The notes under the pieces were generated by a model. It was not told the DNA's origin, made no database searches, and saw only the letters and a list, made by a program, of their open reading frames with translations. 64,000 bases of DNA from Tanypteryx hageni (lineage: Eukaryota > Arthropoda > Insecta > Odonata > Petaluridae). Positions 40,901-55,900 of this stretch are shown here, in pieces; position 1 is the stretch's first letter; every line of letters begins with the position of its first letter. A program made the translations under genes and the position numbers. The DNA lies in contig CM054112.1 in NCBI GenBank assembly GCA_028673005.1, positions 27,320,124-27,384,123 on the forward strand. Reading direction: 5' to 3'.

Positions 40901-43900
40901 CATCACTCCCTGCCATACACCAGTCATAGTGTTTCACCTTCCAATTTGTCGAGCAATGAGTTTGGTGTGCGATTTATTAATGCACAACGAGTTTGTCGTG
41001 TGACAAATTGATACGCGATGAATTGGTCACGATGTATTGATGGTATACCATTTCATACTCGAATTTAAGGCAACTCTTAATTTTCACAAGCTGAAATTTG
41101 GAGAAAGCCTCGTCTTGGATTTGGGTAAATATAGTATTTATTTTCTTTCAGGCATACAAACATTCAAGCCCTAAATTATTATATTGATTCTAACTTCCTT
41201 GAAAATGTCCTGTACAAATTCCCATGTATTTCTTATTAAGCATACCTTAACCCTTTGCACTCATTTTTTCATATAGTGGTCCCCAGCCAGCTCAAGTTTT
41301 ATGGGTAGAAATCGCATCTACTCTCTTAGGTAATGTGGATATATGATATTATATTCAAAACAATATGTGTATCAATCTTTTGGGAGGAAAGAAGCAAATG
41401 TGGTCTATTAGGAAAACAATTACTAGAAAACTAGATGAAAACTTGTGCGAGATAGAAAATATTAGCGGAAGATATTGGACAAATATAAAATACTTTCGAT
41501 AAACAAAGTGTGAAATGCACCGGTATCAATTTTATGTAAAAAGTAATAGGTATCTTCGGCTTTGTGCGAAATACAAGGTAAACTAATACTTGAATTCAAA
41601 CCTTCTTGTCGGCGACCAGTTTTCTCCTGACATGTCAGTAGAAAATTGATGCATGCAACCCGCATGACACCTTGATAATTGTGCAAGTCTGAAGATAGTT
41701 ACATTTTATTCGAAATAATTTATGATTAAATGTATTCATTTTGTGTCAGTTAGAATCATATATGTAGATGTAAATACTACAAACAGTAATGAATTGAAAG
41801 TAAAAAGTTGCGAAATATTCGAGGTGAACATAATATCAGACCCCGTCCGACATATGAGCAGATCGGTAAAAATACGATGTCGGATGAGGTCTGACTTATG
41901 AGCACAAAGGGTTAACCCAAACCCTTGACCTTCAGATGCTGACTTTCAAACCTGCCATGATTTTCTCTCAACTAGCTTCCAAATAAGGCACAGCTCAAGT
42001 ACTCCAGAAGGAGAGCATGCATTGACAAACGTAGAAATTTTATATAAATATGTTTACCTTCTTATAAATTGTTCTCTTCTAATAGTAATTAAAATCCTGT
42101 TACTTATAAATTCACTTTTCATTTTCAATAGCCAAGCAATATGCTTTCTCCATGTCTTAAATGTTAACTCATTTAGGCATAGTAATCTACAGAAGAAAGA
42201 GAGATTTGATGCACAAATGTTTTAGTAAGAATATGATCTAAATCAGTGATAAATAAAACTTTTTTGTTGGCATACCCCTTAGAACAGTTTTAAAGAAATT
42301 TGTACCGCATGGTATATAATGAGTTGTTACTCTTTCCTAATGTTTTACTGCTTTCCTTTATTCAAACTAACCAGTCCATCATAATTGTATTAGTTTTGCA
42401 AAAATCCCATTCTTCACTTTGTGTCCTCTTTTCTTGTTCTAATCGTAATCACCCATCAATTTTATGATATTCTACCTCACCTCCGCCATTTCTGTGCTCT
42501 TTTTTAACTACCATACATTGACTTTATCACGAATAAATCAGGATTTTCACTACAATTTCTTTGTGTTGGTTTATTTAACCAAAAGAAACTGATGAAAAGG
42601 AATATGACTTCTAGGTAGATGAGGAGTAGTTGGGAGATGGTGATGCCAGTTGTCGAGTGTGAAAGCACCCCCAAGGGTATGCGTACCCCAGGTTGAATAC
42701 CGCTGATCTAAATAACACAAAAATATACATCAAACCCTTATATATAATAATGGTTGTGACTTTAAAAACAATGTCGAAGTAACTAAAAGGAATATAGGAA
42801 AGTGTTGTTCAAATGGTTATAATGGCATTCTTATTAACCTTCTCCTGGCTCAATTTAAATACCTCAATTAGCCGGTTTTGACTCTATTATTTTACAAAGT
42901 GGTACCTTATGTGGATCACTTTTGGCTACCTGCAGTAACTTGAAAACTAATCAACATATTTTAATCCAACTTTTAGGAATTATTTATTACTAGTGGAACT
43001 GCCTGTCAAAATAACAGGTAGGCATGACTAAAGAATTAAATTAAAACTCTTCCCATTTACCATTTCTTAGAATTCAAGTGCAATGCACATATTTTTGCTA
43101 AAGCTTATATGTCAACTGATTGTGTCTTCAAACCAAAGCTTCCGTTGCTATGTAAACAAATCGAAAAAGAAACTAAATTACAAATGTTCCTCAAGTCCAC
43201 CATTCTTCTACCTAACTCCCATAATCAGGGCCAGCGCAAGGCAGTTTGGCACCCTAGGCAAACTTTTTTGATGCCCTACTCCAATCTAAATATCTTATAG
43301 ATAAAAATTACTTTTAATATTAACTACACAATAATGCCCATAAGCACCTGTATTACTTAAACTTACCTTTGTTTTGGAAAGAATTATTTCTTACTATCTC
43401 AACTGAGATCAGCAGTAAAATCGAAACACTAATTTTATAAAATGAAAAGTAGTTCAAGTCTCTTCTCTTCTGGTAAAGATAATTTTGCTTTTAAAAACTT
43501 TTTATCGACTCTTAACACTGGCACTAATTTGTTTACCCGCTTCTCCTTCCTCACCGCTAGACCGACAGTGTATAACCTCTTTCCATTATTTCGCTTTCTT
43601 TTGTACCTTTTCTATTCTCACTACAATCTGGGGGTAGGTGAGGGATGAGTAATGGTGTTTACACCTTCCACACTCGATCTGATTAAGTGTTTATGACTAA
43701 AAATAGATTGAAAGTTAACGTGATGTATGTATGTACTCTCTCTCTGTTATGAGAAAAATAAGTGTAAAAATTGTGTGTATACAAAAGTGCCATGAAATCG
43801 AAACATTGGCTCTTCTTGGGCACCCCTCAATCTCTGGCGCCCTAGGCAGTTGCCTGTTTTGCTACCCTGTTCCACCACCCTTGCCCGTAACCTATCGTCC

Positions 43901-46900
43901 AATCCTTCACTCTATAAATTTTTTACATGCTCAGTTTGTTTAGCATGTTCCTCAGATTTTCATACTGCATCTAGTTCAGTAATATTTAATTTAGCACATT
44001 ATTAGGATTTTTAACCTTTTTGAATAATATTTCAGGTTTTTAGGTATTCTTTCTTGTAAATAATGCAACGGATGTTGTTTACATTGATTACTATGAAAAT
44101 CATTTCCCTCTCCTTTCGTCTTTCTCTCCTTTTTGTATTACAAGCCTTAAAAGCACACTTAAACCCATAAGGATTGAAATAATAATAGAATTTTGAGGTT
44201 TAATGATCTAATTGGTAGGCAAGGCAACATCCCGTTAAAATACCAAGATTTTTTCAAAATGTATCATTCAAATGATTAACACGAGTAATTTAGAGCTGAA
44301 GGCAAAAAAAACGAATAGAACTAGAAACTTCAAAATGTTTTCTTTAGAATGGTTAAGATCCAAAGGTCATAGTTCAATTTTTTCTAATTTTAATTTTCTA
44401 AAGAAGAAAAGCCTGCAGGCCAAAAAGTCTATTTTTGTGCATTATCTTATGGGGAATGGAAATCATCCCCTGGAGTCGAACCTGGGACACTTTTGTAAAA
44501 AAATAGTTTTCCTGGGGTTTCCTAGTTGGCAGAAACAAAATGGCATTTACAGCATTCTTTATGACAAACTGTTCAAGAGATAAAAGGGGAGACGGACAGA
44601 TGGATGAACAGACATTGAGTAATTATATATAAAAGATATTTAATTGCATTAAAAATATACTAAATATCTGGAATTGTTCTCAATTTTTTATGACCACTTC
44701 CTTTTCTTTGTGGTATTCCAGGAAATATCCAAATTTACACAGAGGTAAGACACAATTCATAACTTTCAGAATGTCGGGTTGCCCCTTCCTAAAGGTGTTT
44801 TGTTACTACTGCAGTTGGGCACACACTTTATTCCTGCCTTCAATCTTTACTGAATTTTGGAGGATTTTAGGTGTCACTACAATGGGAGATAGATAAAGTG
44901 ACCAGATGTCCTCTTTTTAATGATTTTGTCCTCTTTAAAAATAATGACTTATCATTTGTCTATAGAGAGCCTTTCTGAATACTTTCCGAATATACCCATG
45001 TCTGAAAGTTGATGGTAATTATACTTCAATTAACGAGAGTTGGGATTTGTGCAGGTGGAGCTTAGAATGCATAGCTGCCTATACTTCTGCCGATTCCCCC
45101 TCCACCGCATTTCCACTCCATCCCCTCCACTGTATTTCGTCCACCGCGCAGCCGTTCTCGGACAGTCCGAATGGCTTGTATTCTATTCTCAAATTGTTTC
45201 AGAAACTGGCAATGCAAGAAATCTTATATTTTCAGGGAATCGTAACCACACATTCAGAAACAACGTTAAAATTTCATCATCCGGTACTCGCGTTAATTTT
45301 TCAACCGCCAGTACTTGCGTGGGGTTTTCCTGACATCCCACAATTTTTTTGTTTTAAAAACAATATCGCTATTATTCAGTTGATTCTTTATTCTGTTCTA
45401 TTCATAATCATTCATAAGTTAATTTTGAGAAGTTTCAAATGATTTTGTAATTATTAATCTATTTCGAAAAGAAAAAGTATTAAGGTACACTTTCATGAAT
45501 ATTTTCGGAGGTCAATCTATGAGTCAGTTGACAATTTTTAGGAATGTACTTATAATATCTTCAATTCAATAAATCGGAAATACCACAATAGAACAGAAAT
45601 AGTAATTGTACACGAGAGGAAACCCTGTTTTTTGCATCATGATCTTGAAAACTGTATTATCTTTACTTTTCAATTTGAATATTAGTGTAATTCACTATAA
45701 TATTTATAATAGTTCTGTCAAATATTAATTGGAAACAGTTGCCTGGAAGTTTCAAAACAAAAACCGAACACTGAAATAATAAAAATCTACAAACCTTGTA
45801 GGATCCGAGTCACTGAAGAAATTGTTGAGATGTGATCTCCAATTACGGGAAATAACACATTTTATGATGTCGATCAGTGAAGAAACTATTCAGAGACAAT
45901 CTCAAATTATGTGAAATAAAAACGTTCTATAGATAATAACAATAATTTTAGAATAAAATATGAACAACATCCACACAAAGAAAAAGCGCTTATTTCCAGT
46001 GCAGCACTCTCTTATTGTTAGAAAAAAATGTTTAGCAGAATAGGTTCCAAACATGTCAGTCCAGCTACTGAAGGGTCGGGGTCATAAAACATCAAAGGAA
46101 AGGAACCCTGTCATAAAACATATGCCTGAGGTGTCCACAGCCCCCCATGCGGAGTACTGGAGGGTTAAAACTCGTCAGCTGCTGAGTGAATTATTCCAGT
46201 AATAATGCTTTTAAAAACTTTGAAATTATCGATTAGAATATTTGAGGAACTTTCAGACTGGATTTTGGTATGATTTTTTGTTTGGTATACAAGCATAGAA
46301 TAGATATTAATAACACATTTTTATTGTAGTGATTAATTATAAGTAGCAAAATTTACAGAAATAATTTTTTACACATTGTTCTATGCTATTTCAAAAGTTC
46401 AACAACTTCCATAAACTCTTCACGATCACTATGTTCATCAGAAGTCACTTCACTTTCTTCACTTTCAGTAGAACTTGCTTCTTCCAATCGAATGATAAGT
46501 TCGTCAACAGCTGCTTCCAAAGTCCCTTCTTTTTCCCAAGTGTCTTCTACTTCTTTCTTCACGTGGTCGACAGCCTTTTTCCAGTCTCCCAGAGTCACTT
46601 TATGAAGACCTTCGTTGAGCAGTGTTTCCACTTCTTTTAGAGTGAATGATTTATTTTCTCTGGCTACATGACCTTTAACCTGTGCCCATGTCAATTTGAT
46701 GGGGTTGAAGTGATAGTGATATGGGGGAAGACGAACCACTTCATGTCCTTCACTTTTGGCCAGTTTGTCTATTACATATGAAGGGAACTGGGGTGCACTA
46801 AATTAAGTAATATTCCCTTCGTCATTCCCTCATCAAAAGGGATGTTGTTTTCCGCCAACCACTCCATTATCATGGCCTTCCTGCTAGCAACTGTGGGAGG

Positions 46901-49900
46901 CTTATTGATTTGCACAGAATGATATGGTGCATTTTCCAGTGGTAATGAAAAACTACGAATTACTGTAATGCTATGTGATTTTAAAAAGAAAAAAAATGCC
47001 CAAGGATAAGCTTCTTTCTAGTGTAATATTTCATTTCCAGGATAATGGTTGAATGTCTAGCGAACTGATGACAGACTGGCTGAATGTGATTTGGAACAAG
47101 CAACCAGGCCCACTTTGGAAACAGCATGGAATGTTAATTCTAGCTGCGTTCAAAGGCCACATAACTGATGATGTCAAAAAAGCATTTACAAAATTAAATG
47201 AACACTTATCTAGTTATTATTCTTGAGGGTATGACTAGTCAACTACAAGCATTAGATGTAGTTGTGAACAAGCCCTACAAAGACAATTTGCAGAGACAAT
47301 ATAATGATTGGTTACTGACTGATAATCATCCATTGACACACACTGGAAAATTTCAAATGCCGTCAGTATGCCAACTAGGCTAGTGGATCAAGATGGCCTG
47401 GAATGATATATCAGCTGAATCGATTATAAAAGGGTTAAGAAAATACTGAATTTCCAATAACATTGATAGCAGCTAGGATGATGTTCTTTAGGAGGAATAT
47501 CCTACTGACCAGTCTTCAGGTGGAGGAAAAGACAGTGATTGTGATTTGAGCAATAGTAACTGCTGAATACGATAATTTCAATTCTGTATTTTATATAATT
47601 GAGAATACCAATTTGTAGAGATTCTATATACGTGTTGTCAGTGCTTGCATATTGCAAGTGCTTAAAAAAATCACCATACACCAAGATCTAAACCAACATG
47701 ATCTCCAGAGCAAGCCATCTATAAGGAATATGTATCACACTAAAAATAGTAATAATATAGAAATAAATGGAATATTTAATGTGTTAGGATTAAGACGTTA
47801 CCATATGTTTATCTAGTTGGTTGACATTAATGATATTATGTAATATAGTCCATTGATTCCCATTAAAAGCATTAAATCAGTGCTCTTGAAATATTGAAAA
47901 TCAATTCCCATTGATAGTCATTGAAGCCATTGCTATGGTAGTTAATATTTTTCATTGTTGAAAACTGAAAAACCATTCATAATTTTATGATTAAAATCCA
48001 ATTTTTATGCAAATTCAGCAAGGATTTGAATTTTGTCTTCAATAAAAATAAACATCACTCTTTCGTCCACAGTACGGTGCATCTTAGGGAGGCCATAGAG
48101 GCAGGGGATTTATCATGTGTTGTTATCATTAAAAGGTAACAGGCAAGAAGAAAGAGTCCTTTTCATCACTGAATTGGATTTAAAAGTTGGATCTTGTTGG
48201 AGATCTATTATATTGTTGTTATTTATAAAGTCATTGCACTTAGTTAAATAGTCCTTCTTGTCCATGACAACCACACTTACCTTTATCTGCATGCTGGATG
48301 ATAAGTTGATGTTTTTTGATAGAGTCCTTCAGATTTTTCAAGGTTCCGGCATAAATGTTGGGATCCATCGGGGAGTTCTGACTGAGGATGGGAAGTGATG
48401 GTCTTAACTATCTGGTGTTTTAGGGGTGTAGGGGCACGATGTAATGCTGCTTCACAATCCGCAACGAGATTTTTCGCCATTCTGTTGGAGGTGGGTAGGG
48501 TCGGGGCAATTTAAGTCCCTTACTGAGTAATTTCAGTTCGGGTTGGGAAAACTGATAGTTGGAGAGGTTCACTACTCATTGAAAAAAGTTGAGTGGAGTG
48601 GTTTTAGGCACAGGTGATGGGAGTGGATCTCATTAACAACCAGAAGTCTTATCCATGGATAAGCTTCATGCTTTCCTCGCAACATACAAATATGGGATAG
48701 GGCAAGGAAGGGTTGAAAATTGGCCTCTGCCTGGATTTGAACCTGGTTCAGTTGTTCTAAAGGCTAGCACAGTAATCCCCGTGACTTTTCCTACTTCTTA
48801 TGTTTCCCTTAACAATGCATTTCAAATTAATGATCTGCAGAACTGGTGTTGTCTTTTCATCGTCTATTATGTTAATATAAATATTTTAAAACTGAAATGA
48901 ATGGCTAGATAATTTTGATTAGCTTCAAGCCATCTCAATGGTTGTTTGATATTTAATCAATTTCTCAGTTGGTCATATTCTACTTTTTACTTTCTCCATA
49001 TATGATGTACAGAGAAAGTATTGTTTTCATGAAAAAAATAAACTTTGAGATTTCAGCAGAAATACATGTTTTAAGGTCCCTTGAACATGTTTTGTCTATT
49101 TTCTCAGTGATATCTGTGTGTGGCCTGAATTCTGTGGGTGCCCTAACTCAAAAACTATTAATCAGGTCAATGTGAAATTTTATGGTATTTGACATTTTTG
49201 TTCAAGGTTTTTGATAAAAATCGGTAAACCAGAAGTGGATGTTTACTCTTGTCACTTATTCAGTTTTTTAATATTTGCTCTAATATTTGATTAATGTAAA
49301 AAAGAATTGGAATAAAAATTGTAGGAAATGTAAATGTTGTTTATTATAAACTTCATGGATAATATTATTCTCTATAACTTTTGTTTGAAACATTTTTTCA
49401 TAAAATGCATTGTTAAGGAGCTACAGTGGAACCTCGGTTTACGAACAATTCGGTTTACGAACAAAAATCCCGACGAAAAAATGCTTCGGTTTACGAACAG
49501 AATTTCGGCTTACGAACAGACAGTCACGTGCTCCACGGACTGACATCTCGGCGCGCCGCTGCGCAAAACCCCGGACAGACGCACCGGCGCTGGCGCCGTC
49601 GAGTCTGAGAAATGAGAGGGTATTAGTTTCGCGGTAGCGTTCACTCAGGATAGACTGCTGTTCGAGTGCGTCGTATTTATTGGACTGCTGCTCGAGTGAG
49701 ACTTATATTGTTTTTGTATACGTGTTGCTATTGTTTCAAAGTTTAATTTACACTTAATTAAATTATCTTTTTAGACCACCATGAAGCCAAAGAATGATAA
49801 AAGTAAATTGAAAAGAAATAAAAAAACGATAGAGGTGAAAAAAGAAATTATATCCAAATATGAAAATGGTGTTCGTGTCTCGGATCTTGCTACGCAATTC

Positions 49901-52900
49901 GGTATGGCGAAATCATCGATCTGTACTATACTAAAAAAAAGAGAGACGATCAAGAAAGCTGATGTCGCGAAAGGAGTAAAAGTTATTAGTAAACAAAGAC
50001 CACAATTGATTGACGAAGTGGAGAAATTGCTGTTGATTTGGATAAATGAGAAACAGCTGGTGATAGTGTTTCTGAAGCTCTAATTTGTGCAAAAACGAAA
50101 CGATTACATGATGACCTTTTAATAACAAACCCTGGTATGAGTACTTATACTGAACTGATCAAAGCTAGCCGAGGATGGTTTGAGAAGTTTAAGAAGAGAA
50201 CTGGAATACATAATGTAAATAGGCATGGAGAGGTTGCAAGCTCAAACCAAGAAGCTGCTAAGAAATATGTACAAGAATTTAATGTCTATGTAAAAGCTGA
50301 GAGTTTTCTTCCCCAGCAAGTATTCAACTTTGATGAAACTGGCCTATTTTGGAAAAAATTACCAAATAGGACCTACATCACTCAGGAAGAAAAGACTTTG
50401 CCTGGACATAAGCCAAAGAAGGACCGGCTGACTCTTTTACTATGTGGAAATGCAAGTGGGCACTTCAAGGTCAAGCCATTGCTTGTCTACCACTCTGAGA
50501 ATCCGAGGGTGTTTAAGAAAAATAATGTAATGAAAAGTAAACTGTTTGTTATGTGGAGGGCTAATAGTAAGGCTTGGGTAACCAGGCAACTGTTCATTGA
50601 GTGGATCCAAGAAGCCTTTGCCCCAAGCGTGAGAAAATACCCCCAAAAAAACGAATATCCACTAAAATGCCTTCTTGTGATGGACAATGCTCCTGCTCAT
50701 CCTCCAGGCTTGCAAGACGAGTTGGTTGAGGAGTTTGGTTTTATCACAGTGAAGTTCCTGCCCCTAACACGACTCCTCTAATCCAGCCTATGGACCAGCA
50801 GATCATTTCAAACTTTAAGAAACTGTGCATCAAGGAATTATTTCAAAGGTGTTTCGAAGCGACCTCTGACAGAATTAACACTCAAAGAATTCTGGAAAAC
50901 ATTTGAATATCCTCCATTATTTAAGTTTCATTGACAAAGCCTGGGGGCTAGTGACTCACAGAACTATGAAATCAGCCTGGAGGATATTGTAGCCAGACTG
51001 TATATCTGGCATTGAGGGCTATGAGACTGAGTCTGTTGGTATTGTCGATGATATTGTATCTATAGGCAATAGGATTGGATTAGAAGTTGATAATGTTGAT
51101 GTGGAGGAGCTAGTGGAGGACCACAGCAATGAACTCACTACGGAAGAACTAGAACAGCTTCTTAATGAGCAGCAAAAGACGGTGACAGAGAAAATATTAT
51201 TTTCAGAGACTGATGAACGAATGGAAGATGTTCCTAGGTCCTCGATCCACGAAATGTGTGCGAAATGGAGTGAGGTGCAAAGTTTTATGGAAAGATATCA
51301 CCCCGATAAAACTTTATCAAATCGCGTTATAAATCTGTTCAATGATAATGTCATGTCTCATTTCTGCAACATTATAAAAAGCAAGAAGAAACAAATCTCA
51401 TTGGATAGGTTTTTAGTGAGACAGAAACCTGATGAACTTCAAGCACCCGATGTTTTCATGGAAAGGGGCTCCCCTTCCAAACAATAACACTTTACTATTT
51501 TGTAAGATAAGTTGAAATAAAGTTTGTTTTTACGTTTATTCTTTTTGTTTTATTACTTCCAATTCCTTTTCAGTTAAAACTATGAATTTTCATTGTTTTG
51601 TATAGGATTTCAAGCATGAAGTAGAAAATAAATATAATAAAGGGCCATTTTCTTGGGGTCTTGAACGGATTAATCCATTTTACATTGATTCTTATGGGAA
51701 TAATTGTTTCGGTTTACGAACAGTATTACGGAACGAATTAAGTTCGTAAACCGAGGTTCCACTGTATTCTATTTATTTAATATTTACCTCAGCTGGCCGG
51801 ATTTTGTCTTGTCATTTAAATTACTCCTTTCTTTTATTTTCTCTTTTACTAGTAATGATAGAAGAACAAAATAAAAAGCAAAATGAAGAAAATAAAGTAT
51901 TTGATTTTTATTGATTCTAAGTATTTTTTTGTATTGAGAAATTATAGTAGCATTTCACAAAAAAACAAATATGTAAATATTTTTTATGCATATGAAAAAG
52001 TTTTTCATTCATCATAATTCCTAATTTTAGTATAATCTTTGTGTGATATTCTCTAAAAAAGAGGATAAACACACGATCCTACATCGCACTTAGAGCATTG
52101 ATGCGACTCTCTTTGCCATGCAGTAAACAGACACGGCATCTTGTCAACCCAATGCTCATTATCTTTCACTTCCAGGCGACCTATGTTTGTTGACACAGGG
52201 GATGGCTGTCCTTGAGAGCAGTGTTGAGGGCATTCCTTTCTCCCAGCCGCATCCAAAAGATTCCTAATGAGAGCCAATCTGAAGTCTCGATGCGATGCGG
52301 AAATAAAAAAAATACGTGAAAAACTGTAGAATCACACTTCCATTCCTCTTCTTCTCATGCCATTCCCATGCTACTCCTATCCCTTCAAGGAATGAGTAAA
52401 TAAAAAGGTAAAAGATTGTAGGAACTTAGTGCTCTTTTGTAAAAAAATGTCTACATGTTATTTCTAGGTCAGAAAAGGCACAATAAAATAGAATGTGAAC
52501 CACAGTAGCATTTTTATTATGCTTATGCCTCAAAGATGCGTGGTGAACTCAATACTAAGCACGCAGCAAAGGTCCAGCAAGAGAGCTGAGCCCAGCTGGG
52601 AGAGGATAGACAGAAAGATAACCATGGGGGGGAATTTGTTTACCTATTGGATGGTGTTCCAAGTAGTGATGACGTCTTTGGAACACCAAATCCCTTTGAG
52701 GAGCGAGTATTAGAAAAGGAAAAATAGTGCGGGAACATAAGTTCCCATTCGTCCCATTGGACCTAGTTTTTAGTGGGAATTTAAGTTCCCTTTAGGACGA
52801 TAAAGATTAATATTTGATGAATATAAAACAGTACTGGAATAAAAGTCATAGGAAATATAATTTTCTACAACTTTTGTTCGAAACATTTTCCCATATAATG

Positions 52901-55900
52901 CATTTTTAAGAGATATTTTAAAAACTAATTTTTTAGCTGCCACCACCACACCACCTACTGGCAACTATTGTAAACACTTTAAGCTTAGTTACGTCTTAGT
53001 AACACTCCTTTTTATTATGTAACTTGTTGGAGCTTCATGGCTATATCCAATATCAGAAGGCTACAGTTTGAGTTTATTTCTGTTTGTAAAGTCTTTAAAT
53101 TTTTCTCACAGTTCCTTAAAATATTTATTATCATGTAACCTATTTGGAATTTTTTAGAAATATTACAGATATGGAGAAAGTCATGTGGTGGCCACATCAG
53201 ATTTTTATATTTTTTCTTTACACTTAGATATGAAGCGAGTCGACTGCTAAGGATCAAGGCAGAGTCCGAGAGAAAGGGACTGGAAAGTGCTTGTAGTCAT
53301 GTCAAAGATGTCCTGAAAAGTAAAGAACTTCTAACATTTGTCTTAAATCCTGGTCTTGTTAGGTATGTTCTTAAAGTTGTTTTCTGAGTTTGATTATCAA
53401 AACATTTTTAACCAAACAAGGTGTCACTCTTTGAGACAACATTGTAACATCAAACTTGCAATGTTACTTTCCCATTTAATTTATTTTCACTACTGGTTTC
53501 AGAGGCTTAATGATGCAGTTGTTACTGTAATGCATGTTTTTCAATACCCTCCTTTTTTAACTTTTCATAGCGTTTTTAATAGTTAAGAAAAATGTTTGAA
53601 ATCTATATTTCAATATATTATAGTTAAAATGCAGATTTTTAATGCTGATGTGCTTGTTAGCTATTTTTTTGTTAAATTGATTGATAAATAAATGTCATTT
53701 CAGGGAAAAGGTGCTGGAAACCAAGAGGAAAATTCAGAATATGAAGCAGGAGCTTGGTGAATTAAGAATCCATGGAGCTGGTGCTGATGTTGTACAGTAT
53801 CATTTAGTGATTTGTAGCTTGTCATTATATCATTTAACACCTTGATGCTGAAGTGACCCACTGGTGGGCTATGTCCTTGTTGGGCAGAGTGACACATAAG
53901 TGAATCGCTATGTGTTACCTCTTTCCATTCCTATGAGAAGCAGTTGTCTTAGATACAGATAGCTAAAGCACCACATCCAGCTTCTACACTGATCATAATG
54001 TCTCCAAATGTTCTCAGCACTGAAAATCTCTTGTAATTTACATTAATTTACAACGTAGATTAAAGAAATTTCTCTTCTAGGCATACAACTTTTATTGTGA
54101 GAAGCTGATTTATACTTTTTTCTTGAGTCCATTTAAATTCACCAATTTCTTGGAACCAATACCTACAAATTCATAAATTAGCACTTGTTTCCTTCTTGCC
54201 TACCTTAGCTTTCATTAAATTTCCTGAAAACTGTCACAAATTCAGGTGTTTCTCCCATCCATCCTTTTCCATATTTCAGTTACGCAGTTCTCTTTTTTGT
54301 GCATTCTGGCCAATGTTATTTCTCCGCCTGCTTCCCAACTTCGACTCAAGATATTTTATTGCAAAAATTTGAAGTGTAATAATTTGAAGAATACATATTT
54401 TAATAAAAAAGATAAAGAAATTGATTCAAATTTGGAACCTCACGATAAATTTGCAGCTGTTTATTTTCATCATATTCCTTCCTATTGTCATTTTTCTAAA
54501 AATGTTAGAAATAATTAAAAAATAAGTTAATTTGATATTTTAAAGTTAAAAAAATCCTCATTTCCTAGTAATTGTCAAATCCGAGTACCTGTACCTTTTT
54601 GCTAGGAAAGAAACACCACTTATTTCTAAATTAATGCTTTTCTTTTTTAATAGACTGGACCCAAGCATGTTTCTGGCTGGGAAGGCTGGTGGAAAAAGAC
54701 AGAAGAAGCTGTCAGAGCATGTGCTATGCATCAGTGCTACGAGTTAGAGTGTCTGTATAGTGAAGGAGTGCTTATGGAAAAAAATGCATCCCTTAAAAGG
54801 CTAAAAAGCATTTTGGGAATTTTAAAAACCCAGTGTGCCGCAGATATTGTTTGGATGTTGCTTCTTGGAGAGGAGGTTACTAGAATTTTAAACATTTCAG
54901 AATTGATTTCTTCTGGAGCAGAGTACCTGATATCAGAGCAGAATGATAGACTTCAGAGGATGGTTTGTATGAATTCTGATATCTCAAACTCAATAAAATA
55001 TTAAAGTAGCCACTGAAACACCATTTAAACGTTGGACAGCAGACATCTAATAAATAATATATACTCAATTTACACTTAACAACAATTCATATACATATTC
55101 GGATTTCCACTTGCACTATCAAAAAACTTGTCCTCGCAATACTTAGCATCTAGGTTGTGTGTGACACATGGATCCCAGGCAAGGAGAAGTATCCCTTAAA
55201 CCTGCATGTATGTGAAGTGGTCCCTGTAGCTTAGTAATTACCTGTAAACCCAAGTGTGTATGTATGCCTGTTCTTTTTAAGGAATGGTGAATAGATTTTT
55301 TTACTTGTTTTAAGGTATTTAGGGGAATACTTGAATTTTTTTTAAACGCCATGTGTTACTCAATTTTCCTAAACTCAATGATAATTAACATTTTCATTGG
55401 ATGAAGAAATAACGCCTGTTTTTTCCATGAATTAAAGAACATTCTTCTGTACAATGTATTTTTTGATGAGACTTTTTAGTCAGTAATCTTACAATTACAT
55501 TGTAATGCACAAGCTCGCAAATTTCAATTTTTGATGCAGTACACAGATATGGCAAAATTACATTTCAATATTTTTACTTTGATTTTTACTCAAATAACAA
55601 GCAGTAATATAAAAATTTTCTTCATTGAGTTGTTCATTTTTGTCTTCAAGTAACATTGAACAATTGAAGCAGTGTAGAATGCTATTATATATGATATAGT
55701 TAAAACTTTAATCTAGTTTAGGCATCTTACACAATGTCATGTTCAACTTTCCTCCCAACTACTAAGATTGTTAAGATTACACATAGGTTAAAGCATACTT
55801 CCTTTTAAATGTTTTAGAATCAAGATGAAATGAAAAAAACTTTGTCACTTCCACACTGTTTAATGAAAACGACCGGTTTCGTTACAATTGTAGCATCATC

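Noticed and set aside
45047..45442. 131-codon plus-strand ORF
   Set aside because: Overlaps another long frame, has no recognised motif and lacks splice-phase support as a HAUS3 exon; kept only as an unassigned stretch.
48700..48790. tRNA gene on the minus strand
   Set aside because: B box present, but acceptor and D arms do not fold; more likely a SINE remnant.
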